Positions 30,202 to 38,485 of a stretch of 64,000 nt of DNA are shown here, in pieces; within the stretch, counting starts at the first letter, position 1, and every line of letters begins with the position of its first letter. The translations under genes were made by a program, and so were the position numbers. The stretch lies in assembly GCF_023036475.1 (NCBI RefSeq), contig NZ_JAJQKI010000002.1, positions 248,001 to 312,000 of the forward strand, in the 5' to 3' direction. This DNA comes from Bacillus pinisoli. Its GTDB lineage: Bacteria > Bacillota > Bacilli > Bacillales > SA4. Under the pieces are notes generated by a model. It did not search any database. It was not told the origin of the DNA and worked only from the letters and a program-made list of their open reading frames with translations.

Positions 30202-31284
30202 CTACACCTTTTGCTTGAGACGATAGATATAAGCCAGAATTTCGGCAACTGCTTTGAAGAACTCTTCCGGTACAGCATCTCCGATTTCTGTTTGCTCATA
30301 AAGAGCTCTAGCAAGCGGCCTGTTCTCAATCGTCGGAATCTCATGATTTTCTGCGATGGAACGAATTTTCAACGCAATATAATCAACTCCGCTTGCTACG
30401 ACATACGGTGCATCCATTTTTGTTTCATCATATTTTAAAGCAATTGCATAGTGAGTAGGATTCGTAATGATTACATCTGCTTTAGGTACTTCTTGCATCA
30501 TTCGTTGCATCGCCATCTCACGCTGTTTTTGCTTAATTTTCGACTTTATTTGAGGATCACCCTCAACATTTTTATACTCATCTTTAATATCTTGCTTCGA
30601 CATTCTAATATTCTTTTCGAAGTCGAATTTTTGATAGATATAGTCAAAAACAGATAAAAATAATAGCATAATTGTTGCAGCAAAACCCATTTTTAACACG
30701 AGCATAGATAAGAATACTAACGCTTCTTCAATACTCACTTGAGACAAACGCATGATTCCATCCCAATCAAACCAAAGAACAGTAAATGTAACTAAGCCTA
30801 CAAATGTAATTTTTAATGAAGATTTTAATAATTCCACAAGTGCTCTCATGGAAAAAATGTTTTTTGCACCTTTTATCGGGTCTAGTTTTTCAAGTTTAAA
30901 CTTAATGGCTTCAGGTGCGAATAAAAAACCAATTTGCATATAGGTAGCCATTACTCCACCTATCAAGGCGACAAGCATGACTGGAAGGATAATGAACGCA
31001 ATCTCAGGCAATAAAGTAAACAATAAACTAAATGTAGTTTCTTCCGATAATTCTAGTAGCATGAAATCTTCAAATGTCTTTCTGAACAAATTAAGCATCC
31101 GTTCAAGCATCATTCCACCACTAAACCAAAAAAAAAGGAACACAAATAGGAGAAGGATGGCTGCATTTACATCCTGACTTTTCGCTACCTGCCCCTTTTT
31201 TCTTGATTCCTGACGTTTCTTAGGAGTCGCTTTTTCTGTTTTTTCACCAGCAAAGAATTGGAGATCTAGCGTAAATCGATACAA
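30202..31284 (-). CDS. flhB: Flagellar export switch protein FlhB
   Basis: Membrane component of the flagellar export apparatus that switches substrate class by self-cleavage. 360 aa with the KTEKATPKKRQESRKKGQVA N-terminus, four membrane helices and the cleavage site NPTH at 275-278 followed by the C-terminal FlhB-CC domain. The start overlaps the fliR end region (2 bp apart). A separate gene (58449-58742) encodes a free-standing copy of this C-terminal domain. Confidence 0.97.
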   Translation of the reverse strand: MYRFTLDLQFFAGEKTEKATPKKRQESRKKGQVAKSQDVNAAILLLFVFLFFWFSGGMMLERMLNLFRKTFEDFMLLELSEETTFSLLFTLLPEIAFIILPVMLVALIGGVMATYMQIGFLFAPEAIKFKLEKLDPIKGAKNIFSMRALVELLKSSLKITFVGLVTFTVLWFDWDGIMRLSQVSIEEALVFLSMLVLKMGFAATIMLLFLSVFDYIYQKFDFEKNIRMSKQDIKDEYKNVEGDPQIKSKIKQKQREMAMQRMMQEVPKADVIITNPTHYAIALKYDETKMDAPYVVASGVDYIALKIRSIAENHEIPTIENRPLARALYEQTEIGDAVPEEFFKAVAEILAYIYRLKQKV

Positions 31285-31286
31285 CG

Positions 31287-32069
31287 TTATGCTCCTCCCC
31301 CGATTAAATGCATGAGTTCCCGCATTGCATATTGAGCTTGTTCAAAAAGGTTTCCAACTAACATAATGAAAATTGACATCATTACAATTAACATGATAAG
31401 GCTAACAATAATCTTTAATGGAATACCAACTACAAATATATTTAACTGTGGTACTGTCCGAGCAACTATTCCAAGTGCAACATCCACTAAGAACATTGAC
31501 CCTACTAAAGGCAAGGACATTTGAAAGGCAATGATAAACATGGAGTTAAATGTTTGAATTAGATGATTTAACATTCCTTCACTACCAAAAGGAATCCATA
31601 ATTGATCAATTGGTACGGCCTGATAACTATAAAAAATACCGTCTATTAATAAATGATGCCCATTAACACTTAAAAGAAAAAGAAGTGATATTATGTATAA
31701 GAATTGACCCATAAGAGGGGACTGGGCACCGGTCTGTGGATCAACCACATTAGCAATAGCAAATCCCATTTGAAAGTCAATAAAGCCACCTGCAATCTGA
31801 ATAGCAGACAATAATATGAAAGCTGTTAGCCCTATTAAGATCCCAACAAGAAGTTCTTTAATAATTAACAATATATAGAACTCATCAAATTGAAGAGTTT
31901 GAGGGATTTCTATCGTATAGTACATGATAAAAGATAAAAAGACAGCAAGACCTATTTTATGAGTATTGGGAATCGTTCGATATGAAAAAATCGGTACCGT
32001 AATAAAAAAACCACTTAATCTTACTAATATTAGTAAGAAAGCTGACATTCTTATAACAAATTCATCCAT
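31287..32069 (-). CDS. fliR: Flagellar export protein FliR
   Basis: Membrane subunit of the FliPQR export channel. 260 aa with about six hydrophobic segments and family blocks FFITVPIFSYRTIP, GGFIDFQMGFAIANVVDP and LLIDGIFYSYQAVP. Sits between fliQ and flhB with 2-bp spacings, typical of the operon. Confidence 0.95.
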   Translation of the reverse strand: MDEFVIRMSAFLLILVRLSGFFITVPIFSYRTIPNTHKIGLAVFLSFIMYYTIEIPQTLQFDEFYILLIIKELLVGILIGLTAFILLSAIQIAGGFIDFQMGFAIANVVDPQTGAQSPLMGQFLYIISLLFLLSVNGHHLLIDGIFYSYQAVPIDQLWIPFGSEGMLNHLIQTFNSMFIIAFQMSLPLVGSMFLVDVALGIVARTVPQLNIFVVGIPLKIIVSLIMLIVMMSIFIMLVGNLFEQAQYAMRELMHLIGGGA

Positions 32070-32071
32070 AG

Positions 32072-32347
32072 CTAGCCCACATACTTATGAAGATTGTTTA
32101 ATATATCATAGGTAAAGCTAATCATTCTTGACAGCATCCAAGGTCCAAAGAAAATGATTCCTATAAAAACAGCAACAATCTTTGGAATAAAGGCTAAGGT
32201 TTGCTCTTGAATCTGAGTTGTTGCTTGAAAAATACTAACTAACAATCCGATTCCTAGTGCTAATAGCAGTAGAGGTCCACTTATCATTAATACGGTATAG
32301 ATAGCTTGTTCCGCCAAAGAAATAACAAATTCAGAACTCAAAAACAA
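32072..32347 (-). CDS. fliQ: Flagellar export protein FliQ
   Basis: Small membrane subunit (91 aa) of the export channel, two membrane helices. Family signatures: LLLALGIGLLVSIFQATTQI and QEQTLAFIPKIVAVF. Complete, between fliP and fliR. Confidence 0.95.
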   Translation of the reverse strand: MFLSSEFVISLAEQAIYTVLMISGPLLLLALGIGLLVSIFQATTQIQEQTLAFIPKIVAVFIGIIFFGPWMLSRMISFTYDILNNLHKYVG

Positions 32348-32360
32348 TCACTTCCCTAAT

Positions 32361-33026
32361 TTAAAAACTGACAAGTAAAGACTTAACTACTAGATACCAA
32401 CCATCTACCAATACAAAAAGTAAAATTTTAAACGGTAGTGAAATCATAACTGGAGGAAGCATCATCATCCCCATTGACATTAAAATACTCGCCACAATCA
32501 TATCTATTACTAGGAAAGGAATAAACACCATAAATCCGATCTGGAAAGCTGTTTTCATTTCACTAATCGCAAAGGCGGGTACTAGTGCAGTTAGTGGTAT
32601 ATCTTCCACAGTTTGTGGCCTTTCTATTCCCGCATAGCCAAGAAAAAGAGCTAAATCCTTTTGTCGAGTATGTTTGCTCATAAACTCCTTTAATGGTAAA
32701 ACCGCTCGTTCATAGGCCTCATCTAATGTAATCTCCTCATTAAATAAAGGTGTTAAAGCTGCATCATTCACCTCTGTGAAAACAGGTGTCATAATAAAGA
32801 AGGTTAAGAACAAGGCAAGGGCCAGTATGACTTGGTTAGGCGGCATTTGTTGTGTACCAAGAGAAGTACGAACAAAGGATAATACTATTAATATTCTTGT
32901 AAAGCTAGTCATGAGGACTAATATACTTGGTGCGATGGATAGCACTGTAAGTAAGAGCAAGAGCTTGACAGATGTTGAGACATTTTCAGGATCGTTTGTA
33001 TTAAAGAATTCCATGAATTCAGTCAT
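32361..33026 (-). CDS. fliP: Flagellar export protein FliP
   Basis: Core subunit of the flagellar export channel. 221 aa with four or more membrane segments. Family blocks LVLMTSFTRILIVLSFVR, PPNQVILALALFLTFFIM and FLVIDMIVASILMSMGMMML are present. The usual cleavable signal peptide of Gram-negative FliP is not evident. The ATG overlaps the fliO end by 8 bp. Confidence 0.96.
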   Translation of the reverse strand: MTEFMEFFNTNDPENVSTSVKLLLLLTVLSIAPSILVLMTSFTRILIVLSFVRTSLGTQQMPPNQVILALALFLTFFIMTPVFTEVNDAALTPLFNEEITLDEAYERAVLPLKEFMSKHTRQKDLALFLGYAGIERPQTVEDIPLTALVPAFAISEMKTAFQIGFMVFIPFLVIDMIVASILMSMGMMMLPPVMISLPFKILLFVLVDGWYLVVKSLLVSF

Positions 33027-33744
33027 TGCTCTTATTTCCCTTCTCTTTCAGTTCCTCTAATAGCTTTTTTCTCCCACTTGCAAGCTCACTAAGCTGAGAA
33101 GATAAGATAGATTTAAAACTAGAATCAGATTCTCGCTGCTCATTTTTTCTGCTTTTTAGTTGTTGAATGACCTTAGTAAAGATATCACCAGACTGTAACA
33201 AGTGCTGAACATCATTTTGCTGTTGATTAATAATTTGTTTAATCTCATCTTCAGACTCAATTTCTTTTAATAATTGAATACTTTCACCTACACCAAGGAC
33301 TAAAATTCGCTCTCCAACTTTCACCAATTGGACAGACCGGTTATTACCAAGGCTTGTCCCACCAAGGTTAATCATTGTTTTTGTAGGGTCATAGGTTTGA
33401 TTTCTCTTCTTGATAAACCTTAAGGTTACATAAAGCAGCATGAACACTAAAAATAAGGCGAATATGAGATTAAAAAAATCAAAGACAGTAAATTGACTGT
33501 CAACAGCAGCTTGGTTAGTATCTGTATTTAGAAGAGGACTCTCCGCTTCTGTATTATCCTCTTTACTTTCCTGGTCTTCATTATTCTCTTTAAAAAATTC
33601 ATCGACAGTCTTTTTCTCTTCATTTTCATTCTGGTCAACAGTTTGGTTCTCACCTTCTACTCCCGCAGCAAAAGCTATATTCGTGTCAAACGGAAGTAGA
33701 AGGCAAAACAGGCTCATGACCATCAAAAACTTGATTCGTAGCAA
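33019..33744 (-). CDS. fliO: Flagellar biosynthesis protein FliO (FliZ in B. subtilis)
   Basis: Accessory membrane protein that stabilises assembly of the FliPQR channel. 241 aa: a signal-peptide-like N-terminus (about 1-26), an acidic low-complexity stretch rich in Glu/Asn (about 30-85), one membrane helix (about 90-110), and a cytoplasmic tail with INLGGTSLGNNRSVQLVKVG, the conserved block. The fly position between cheY and fliP matches B. subtilis fliZ. Confidence 0.9.
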   Translation of the reverse strand: MLRIKFLMVMSLFCLLLPFDTNIAFAAGVEGENQTVDQNENEEKKTVDEFFKENNEDQESKEDNTEAESPLLNTDTNQAAVDSQFTVFDFFNLIFALFLVFMLLYVTLRFIKKRNQTYDPTKTMINLGGTSLGNNRSVQLVKVGERILVLGVGESIQLLKEIESEDEIKQIINQQQNDVQHLLQSGDIFTKVIQQLKSRKNEQRESDSSFKSILSSQLSELASGRKKLLEELKEKGNKSND

Positions 33745-33763
33745 TTATGCCACCTCAATTATT

Positions 33764-34126
33764 TTATGATAGTGTTTTTCCTATAGCTTCTAGTACACGG
33801 TCTGCTTGGAAAGGTTTAACAATGAAGTCTTTTGCTCCAGCTTGAATAGCATCAATAACCATTGCTTGCTGCCCCATCGCAGAACACATGATGACTTTAG
33901 CATTAGGGTTAATCTTTTTTATCTCTTTTAATGCAGTAATCCCATCCATTTCAGGCATAGTAATATCCATTGTTACTAGATCTGGTGTATGTTCTTTGTA
34001 TAATTCAACAGCTTGTTGTCCATCTGCTGCTTCACCAACTACCTCATAACCGTTTTTAGATAAGATATCCTTAATCATCATTCTCATAAATGCTGCATCA
34101 TCAACTATTAAAATTCTATGTGCCAT
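33764..34126 (-). CDS. cheY: Chemotaxis response regulator CheY
   Basis: Single receiver domain (120 aa) that, when phosphorylated by CheA, binds FliM/FliY to control rotation. The acid pocket DD is at 9-10, the phospho-acceptor Asp at 54 (TMDITMPEMDG), and the conserved Lys in IVKPFQADR. It lies between fliY and fliO, as in B. subtilis. Confidence 0.97.
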   Translation of the reverse strand: MAHRILIVDDAAFMRMMIKDILSKNGYEVVGEAADGQQAVELYKEHTPDLVTMDITMPEMDGITALKEIKKINPNAKVIMCSAMGQQAMVIDAIQAGAKDFIVKPFQADRVLEAIGKTLS

Positions 34127-34149
34127 AATCTCCGTACCCCCTAGTAATA

Positions 34150-35400
34150 TTAACGTAGATTTTTAATTCGATCGCTTTGACTAATAATGTCTGTTACACG
34201 AACACCAAAGTTCTCATCAATAACAACTACTTCACCTTTAGCTACCAATTTATTATTTACTAAAATATCAACTGGTTCACCTGCAAGCTTGTCTAGTTCA
34301 ATAATAGAACCTGAAGAAAGCTCTAATATATCTCGAACAGAACGCTTAGTTCTACCTAATTCAACGGTTACTTGTAGCGGTATATCAAGTAGCATATCTA
34401 GGTTTTTACTTTCTCCACCTACTAATGGTGCAGGCTCAAAACTTGAGAAAGCTGCAGGCTGTACAGAAGGCTGATACCCAATTGGCATTTGATTTACTCC
34501 AATATGCTGTTGCTGTTGTGGAGCAGGTGCCTGATATTGAGTTTGTTGTGTACTTTGTTGTGTACTTTGTTGTGTACTTTGTTGTGTACTTTGTTGTGTA
34601 CTTTGTTGTGTATAAACTGGTTGCTCTGCCACAGGTTGAGACATTGGTTGTGATTGTTGTGGCGGAGCAGGAGTTTCTTTCTTCACTTCTACCTGTGGTG
34701 CTGCCACTGGACTTGGATTTAAAAGTTCCTCCACTAAACTTTTTGCAAAATTTAATGGAAGTAATTGCATGATGTTAGAATCGACAAGATCACCAATTTT
34801 TAAACGAAAGGCAACCTGAACAAGTACGTCTTGTTCCTGTAGCGACTCTCCACCATCTCCCTCTTTTAGATCCATTACTTCGATACTCGGTGGTGAAATG
34901 TCCACTTTTTTATTAAAGATGGTAGACATGGAAGTAGCAGCAGAACCCATCATTTGATTCATCGCTTCCTGTACTGCACTTAACTGTATCTCACCAAGTA
35001 GGTCTTGTGGATTTCTTCCGTCTCCACCAAGCATAAGATCCGCAATAATCGCTGCGTCTGATTGTTTAATTACTAATACGTTCGCTCCTAAAAAACCAAT
35101 TGTGTAACTGACTTGGATGGCCACATATGGGTGTGGAAATTCATCAGCCAGATCTTTTTGTAATATCGTTGTAACTGTAGGAGTCGTTATTTCAACCTTT
35201 TGGTTTAATAGTGTAGATAGGGCTGTAGCCGAACTTCCAAAAGAAATATTACCAATTTCCCCTAGTGCATCTTGCTCCATAGGAGACAAATGCTCCTCAG
35301 TTGGGGGCTGTTCGTTGGATGGGATGTCTAGTGAATCATCCGCACTTCCTCTTAACAATGCATCGATTTCATCCTGAGACAACATATCATTATTCATCAT
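34150..35400 (-). CDS. fliY: Flagellar switch protein and CheY-P phosphatase FliY
   Basis: Switch component with CheC-like phosphatase sites fused to a FliN/SpoA domain. 416 aa, about 38 longer than B. subtilis FliY. The N-terminal LSQDEIDALLRG binds CheY-P. Two phosphatase blocks follow, ALGEIGNISFGSSATALS and AVQEAMNQMMGSAATSM. Next comes a Pro/Gln linker with five STQQ repeats (12-bp DNA units at 34543-34614), and then the FliN domain (LDIPLQVTVELGRTKRSVRD). The linker accounts for the extra length. Overlaps fliM by 11 bp. Confidence 0.96.
   Translation of the reverse strand: MMNNDMLSQDEIDALLRGSADDSLDIPSNEQPPTEEHLSPMEQDALGEIGNISFGSSATALSTLLNQKVEITTPTVTTILQKDLADEFPHPYVAIQVSYTIGFLGANVLVIKQSDAAIIADLMLGGDGRNPQDLLGEIQLSAVQEAMNQMMGSAATSMSTIFNKKVDISPPSIEVMDLKEGDGGESLQEQDVLVQVAFRLKIGDLVDSNIMQLLPLNFAKSLVEELLNPSPVAAPQVEVKKETPAPPQQSQPMSQPVAEQPVYTQQSTQQSTQQSTQQSTQQSTQQTQYQAPAPQQQQHIGVNQMPIGYQPSVQPAAFSSFEPAPLVGGESKNLDMLLDIPLQVTVELGRTKRSVRDILELSSGSIIELDKLAGEPVDILVNNKLVAKGEVVVIDENFGVRVTDIISQSDRIKNLR
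34543..34614 (-). repeat. 12-bp tandem repeat in the fliY linker
   Basis: Five perfect copies of TTGTTGTGTACT (plus-strand reading) at 34543-34602 and a sixth degenerate copy to 34614, encoding Ser-Thr-Gln-Gln on the minus strand. The unit is a multiple of three, so changes in copy number would alter linker length without a frameshift. Confidence 0.9.
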
Positions 35401-36388
35401 CTATATCTCCCCCCTTAAATTGTTCTATAATTTGAACAGCCATCTTTTTATTTACTTTACCTGGTTGTCCTAAAAATTTCGGCTCATCACCTATTTTAAT
35501 AACAATAGGTGAATGTATGTCTTGTTCTAATTGAATAACATCCCCTATACCAAGCTGTAGGAATTCATTAATTGAGATCTCTGAGTTTCCTAGCTGTGCA
35601 CTCACTGGTAAATCAGCTAATCTAATATTCTTTTCTAATGCCTCAATTTCTTTTGGTGCTCGTTCTTTTTTACTATTTTGCATCCAATAGTGAACAGATA
35701 ACTTTGGCATGATTGGCTCAAGGACCACGTGTGGAATACAAATATTTATCATACCACTTGAATCACCAATTTGAGTGTTCAAGGAAATAACGACTACTGT
35801 GTCATTAGGCGAAACCATTTGCAGGAATTGTGGGTTAACTTCAAATTCTGTTAATATGGGTTCAATTTCCGCAATCGTAGACCAGGCTTCTTTGAGATTT
35901 TCAACCGCATGCTCAAACAACTGAGACATAATCTTAGTTTCAATTTCAGTTAAATTCTCAACCTTATTCATACTTATTCCTCGGCCACCTAACACTCGGT
36001 CTAACATGGTATAAGCTATGTTTGGATTAATTTCAATAATTAATCTTCCGTCTAATGGTGGCACCTCAAACACATTAAGAATCGTCCTTTTGGGAATTGA
36101 TCGGACAAATTCTTCATATGGAATCTGGTCTGCCGAGGCTACTGATATTTGAATATAAGTTCTTAACTTAGCTGAAAAGTAGGTAGTTAGTAGTCTGGCA
36201 AAGTTTTCATGGATCCTTGTTAAGCTTCGAATCTGGTCCTTAGAGAAACGTAACGCCCTTCTAAAATCATAAGATTTTACTTTTTTAGTGGTTTGTTCTT
36301 TCTTTAATTCATCGGCGTTCATTTCCCCGGTCGAGAGAGCGGAGAGTAGGGCATCTATTTCACTTTGTGATAGAACTTCTCCTGACAA
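35390..36388 (-). CDS. fliM: Flagellar motor switch protein FliM
   Basis: Switch-complex subunit that binds CheY-P. The N-terminal CheY-binding helix SGEVLSQSEIDALLS is followed by a CheC-like core (RALRFSKDQIRSLTRIHENF) and a C-terminal SpoA domain. The frame opens at a GTG three codons upstream. The TTG at 36388 is preferred because GGAGG lies 8 nt before it and B. subtilis FliM starts at the equivalent MSGEVLSQ. Length 332 aa. Confidence 0.95.
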   Translation of the reverse strand: MSGEVLSQSEIDALLSALSTGEMNADELKKEQTTKKVKSYDFRRALRFSKDQIRSLTRIHENFARLLTTYFSAKLRTYIQISVASADQIPYEEFVRSIPKRTILNVFEVPPLDGRLIIEINPNIAYTMLDRVLGGRGISMNKVENLTEIETKIMSQLFEHAVENLKEAWSTIAEIEPILTEFEVNPQFLQMVSPNDTVVVISLNTQIGDSSGMINICIPHVVLEPIMPKLSVHYWMQNSKKERAPKEIEALEKNIRLADLPVSAQLGNSEISINEFLQLGIGDVIQLEQDIHSPIVIKIGDEPKFLGQPGKVNKKMAVQIIEQFKGGDIDDE

Positions 36389-36430
36389 AAAGTTCACCTC
36401 CTCTTAACCTTTCCATTTTGTATCAATTAA

Positions 36431-36868
36431 TTATTGAAGGACAAAAGATGTAGTGTATACCCTGACAATTTTTCCTTCTTGCATTAATTTATTCGCTTCG
36501 TTTTTTATGATATCTTCTAGATTTAAAATACCTTCTTTACCGTTGAACTCCTCAGATGTCATTTGCGAAAGCTCTTGGATAATAATGTTACGTACTTGGA
36601 AATCACGTTTTGCCAATTCATCCTTTGCCTTAACATTATCAGTTTGTATTTTGAATTGAATCTTAATGAAGTTACCTTCAAGAAGATTAGTTGTAATTTC
36701 AGGCACGTCTACCGAGTATTCAATAATTTCATCAATTGTCGGCTCTTTTACTTCTTCCTCATGTTCCTTGCCAGTAAACTTCATGATGACAATCATTGCA
36801 ACTGCTCCAATAAGAAGAATAGTTAAAATTATAATAATCATTGTAACAAGTGCTTTTTTATTCTTCAT
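36431..36868 (-). CDS. fliL: Flagellar basal body-associated protein FliL
   Basis: Membrane protein around the stator that supports motor function. 145 aa: a basic start, one membrane helix (about 8-29), then an extracytoplasmic domain ending FVLQ. The pattern ITTNLLEGNFIKIQFKIQ and the Asp/Arg-rich helix match FliL. It starts 4 bp after flbD in the operon, before fliM. Confidence 0.92.
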   Translation of the reverse strand: MKNKKALVTMIIIILTILLIGAVAMIVIMKFTGKEHEEEVKEPTIDEIIEYSVDVPEITTNLLEGNFIKIQFKIQTDNVKAKDELAKRDFQVRNIIIQELSQMTSEEFNGKEGILNLEDIIKNEANKLMQEGKIVRVYTTSFVLQ

Positions 36869-36872
36869 GGAT

Positions 36873-37091
36873 CTAAGTATCCTCCCTATTAGGTGGTAGC
36901 GGTTGACCTAATATCGAAATTTGACGAAAGAAGTCTGTTACTAACAGAATAACATCATCCTCATTCTCTCGCACGACAATTTTTTTTCCATTCGTTAATG
37001 TAATTGTTGTATCTGGGAATGACTGTATTTGCTCTATGTAGATTGCATTTAAGCAAAATGAGCTCCCATTTAAACGTGTTAATTTAATCAT
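36873..37091 (-). CDS. flbD: FlbD family protein (SwrD, YlzI)
   Basis: Small protein (72 aa) known in B. subtilis as SwrD, which raises flagellar power and swarming. Family start MIKLTRLNGSSFCLNAIYIE and TTITLTNGKKIVV are clear. An upstream in-frame stop and absence of other starts fix the ATG at 37091. There is no Shine-Dalgarno close to it: the AAGGAGG lies at 37127-37133, with a perfect GC-rich hairpin (37098-37124) between the two. See findings. Confidence 0.92.
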   Translation of the reverse strand: MIKLTRLNGSSFCLNAIYIEQIQSFPDTTITLTNGKKIVVRENEDDVILLVTDFFRQISILGQPLPPNREDT

Positions 37092-37097
37092 AAAAGC

Positions 37098-37124
37098 GGG
37101 GGCTTATAGCGCGCTTAAGCCCCC
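37098..37124 (-). promoter_or_regulatory. Hairpin between flbD Shine-Dalgarno and start codon
   Basis: Arms GGGGGCTTA (37098-37106) and TAAGCCCCC (37116-37124), 9 bp perfect, around a 9-nt loop that is itself nearly palindromic (AGCGCGCT). On the minus-strand mRNA it separates AAGGAGG from the flbD ATG by 35 nt. If folded, only 8 unpaired nt remain between them, which is normal spacing. It may also act as a weak terminator since GCTTTT follows. Confidence 0.7.
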
Positions 37125-37137
37125 TACCTCCTTAACT

Positions 37138-38034
37138 TTATCGTTTTAGATTAACAAGTTCTTGTAAGATTTCATCAGAAGTTGTGATAATACGAGTATT
37201 AGCCTGGAATCCACGTTGTGATGTAATCATGTCTGTGAACTCTTCTGAAAGGTCAACGTTTGACATCTCTAAAGTACCTGCAACGATTGTACCTGAGCCA
37301 TTTTCACCTGGGACACCAATAATGGACTGACCAGAGTTAGCTGTTTCTTTAAATAAGTTACCACCAGCCTTTTCTAATCCACCACTATTAGGAAACTTTG
37401 CAACCACAAGTTGCCCAGCTTCTTGCAATGTCCCATTATTATCTACATAATTTACTGTCCCATCTGAACCAATACTGAAGCTTTTTGCATCGGTCGGTAT
37501 CTGAATTAAGGATGCACCAGTTTGTCCATTAACAGTTTTCTGTCCTAGAACAAATAATCCGTCTCCAGTTACTACATACCCATCCTTATCCATGTAGAAG
37601 TTTCCAGCACGAGTATAATTATATTCCGCTGATTCAGCAGATGAAATAGACCCATCAGCATCAGCATCAATAAAAAGATTATTATTAGCGGCAATATCGG
37701 ATAATTGATCATTTAATGGCCCTACAATAAAGAAGCCATCACCAGAAAGAGCCAAATCTAGTGAACGTCCTGTTGTCTGTAAACTTCCTTGAGTATGAAT
37801 TGTATCAATAGAAGCCAACTGTGAACCTAACCCAACTTGTTGTGGATTTACTCCACCGCGTGTATCAGTAGAAGCACTTGCACCTGCAATTTGTTGGCTG
37901 ACTAAGTCCTTAAACATTACTCTTCCCTTTTTGTAGCCATAAGTATTTACGTTTGCGATATTATTTCCAATTACATCTAACTTTGTTTGGAAGTTTTTCA
38001 TACCTGAGATACCCGAGTACATTGAACGTAACAT
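37138..38034 (-). CDS. flgE: Flagellar hook protein FlgE (FlgG-like in older naming)
   Basis: Forms the flagellar hook; a short FlgE/FlgG-family protein like the one in the B. subtilis fla/che operon (264 aa). 298 aa here. N-terminal rod block YSGISGMKNFQTKLDVIGNN and C-terminal SQRGFQANTRIITTSDEILQ (heptad coiled coil) are present. The extra length is mostly an insertion at about residues 104-138 containing DADADGSISSAE (123-134), an EF-hand calcium loop. Whether it is hook or rod cannot be decided by sequence alone; position favours the hook protein. Confidence 0.93.
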   Translation of the reverse strand: MLRSMYSGISGMKNFQTKLDVIGNNIANVNTYGYKKGRVMFKDLVSQQIAGASASTDTRGGVNPQQVGLGSQLASIDTIHTQGSLQTTGRSLDLALSGDGFFIVGPLNDQLSDIAANNNLFIDADADGSISSAESAEYNYTRAGNFYMDKDGYVVTGDGLFVLGQKTVNGQTGASLIQIPTDAKSFSIGSDGTVNYVDNNGTLQEAGQLVVAKFPNSGGLEKAGGNLFKETANSGQSIIGVPGENGSGTIVAGTLEMSNVDLSEEFTDMITSQRGFQANTRIITTSDEILQELVNLKR

Positions 38035-38104
38035 TTACTGTTTCTCCCCTCTTTAATGGTTGCTTCGATCAGTCCGCAACCCTTGGCCTCCTTAACGGTC
38101 CAGC

Positions 38105-38470
38105 CTATAGTAATATGGTTCCATTAATATTTGTGAAAATTTGCGAATTTGCTTCTTCACGGTCCATTGCTGTAATCACTGTTTGATTCTTTGTATTAAC
38201 AATTAACGCTGCTTGGTCCATAACAACTAATGAATCGATAATACCTTTACCTTTTGCTTCAATCATTTTCTTCTGTAGTTTTGTCCAACTTTCTTCCGCA
38301 ATCTCAATATTTCGTTCTGCTAATCGTTTCTGAGCATGTTTACTAATCTTAATTCCAACAACCTCTTGGAGCACATCTTTAAAGCTTGTACTTGATTCAG
38401 TTTTAATCTGTGTCTTGTTATGCTTTAATGACAGAGGGTGGTGGGATATTTGATGTATCCGATGATCCAT
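38105..38470 (-). CDS. Flagellar operon protein (TIGR02530-type)
   Basis: 121 aa, soluble, between flgD and flgE. Recognised as the small 'flagellar operon protein' family by its core GIKISKHAQKRLAERNIEI followed by VVMDQAALIVNTKNQTVITA and a C-terminal IFTNINGTILL. Members are found at this site in many Bacillales and clostridia. Proposed to act in hook assembly, perhaps as a chaperone, but no activity is established. B. subtilis lacks it at this position as far as I recall. Confidence 0.83.
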   Translation of the reverse strand: MDHRIHQISHHPLSLKHNKTQIKTESSTSFKDVLQEVVGIKISKHAQKRLAERNIEIAEESWTKLQKKMIEAKGKGIIDSLVVMDQAALIVNTKNQTVITAMDREEANSQIFTNINGTILL

Positions 38471-38485
38471 ACACCTTACTCCTCT

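Noticed and set aside
34425..34772. Plus-strand frame of 115 aa with repeated Val-Val-Tyr-Phe, looking like a membrane protein
   Set aside because: It is the antisense reading of the fliY Ser-Thr-Gln-Gln repeat; no ribosome site or homology, and fliY on the other strand is certain.
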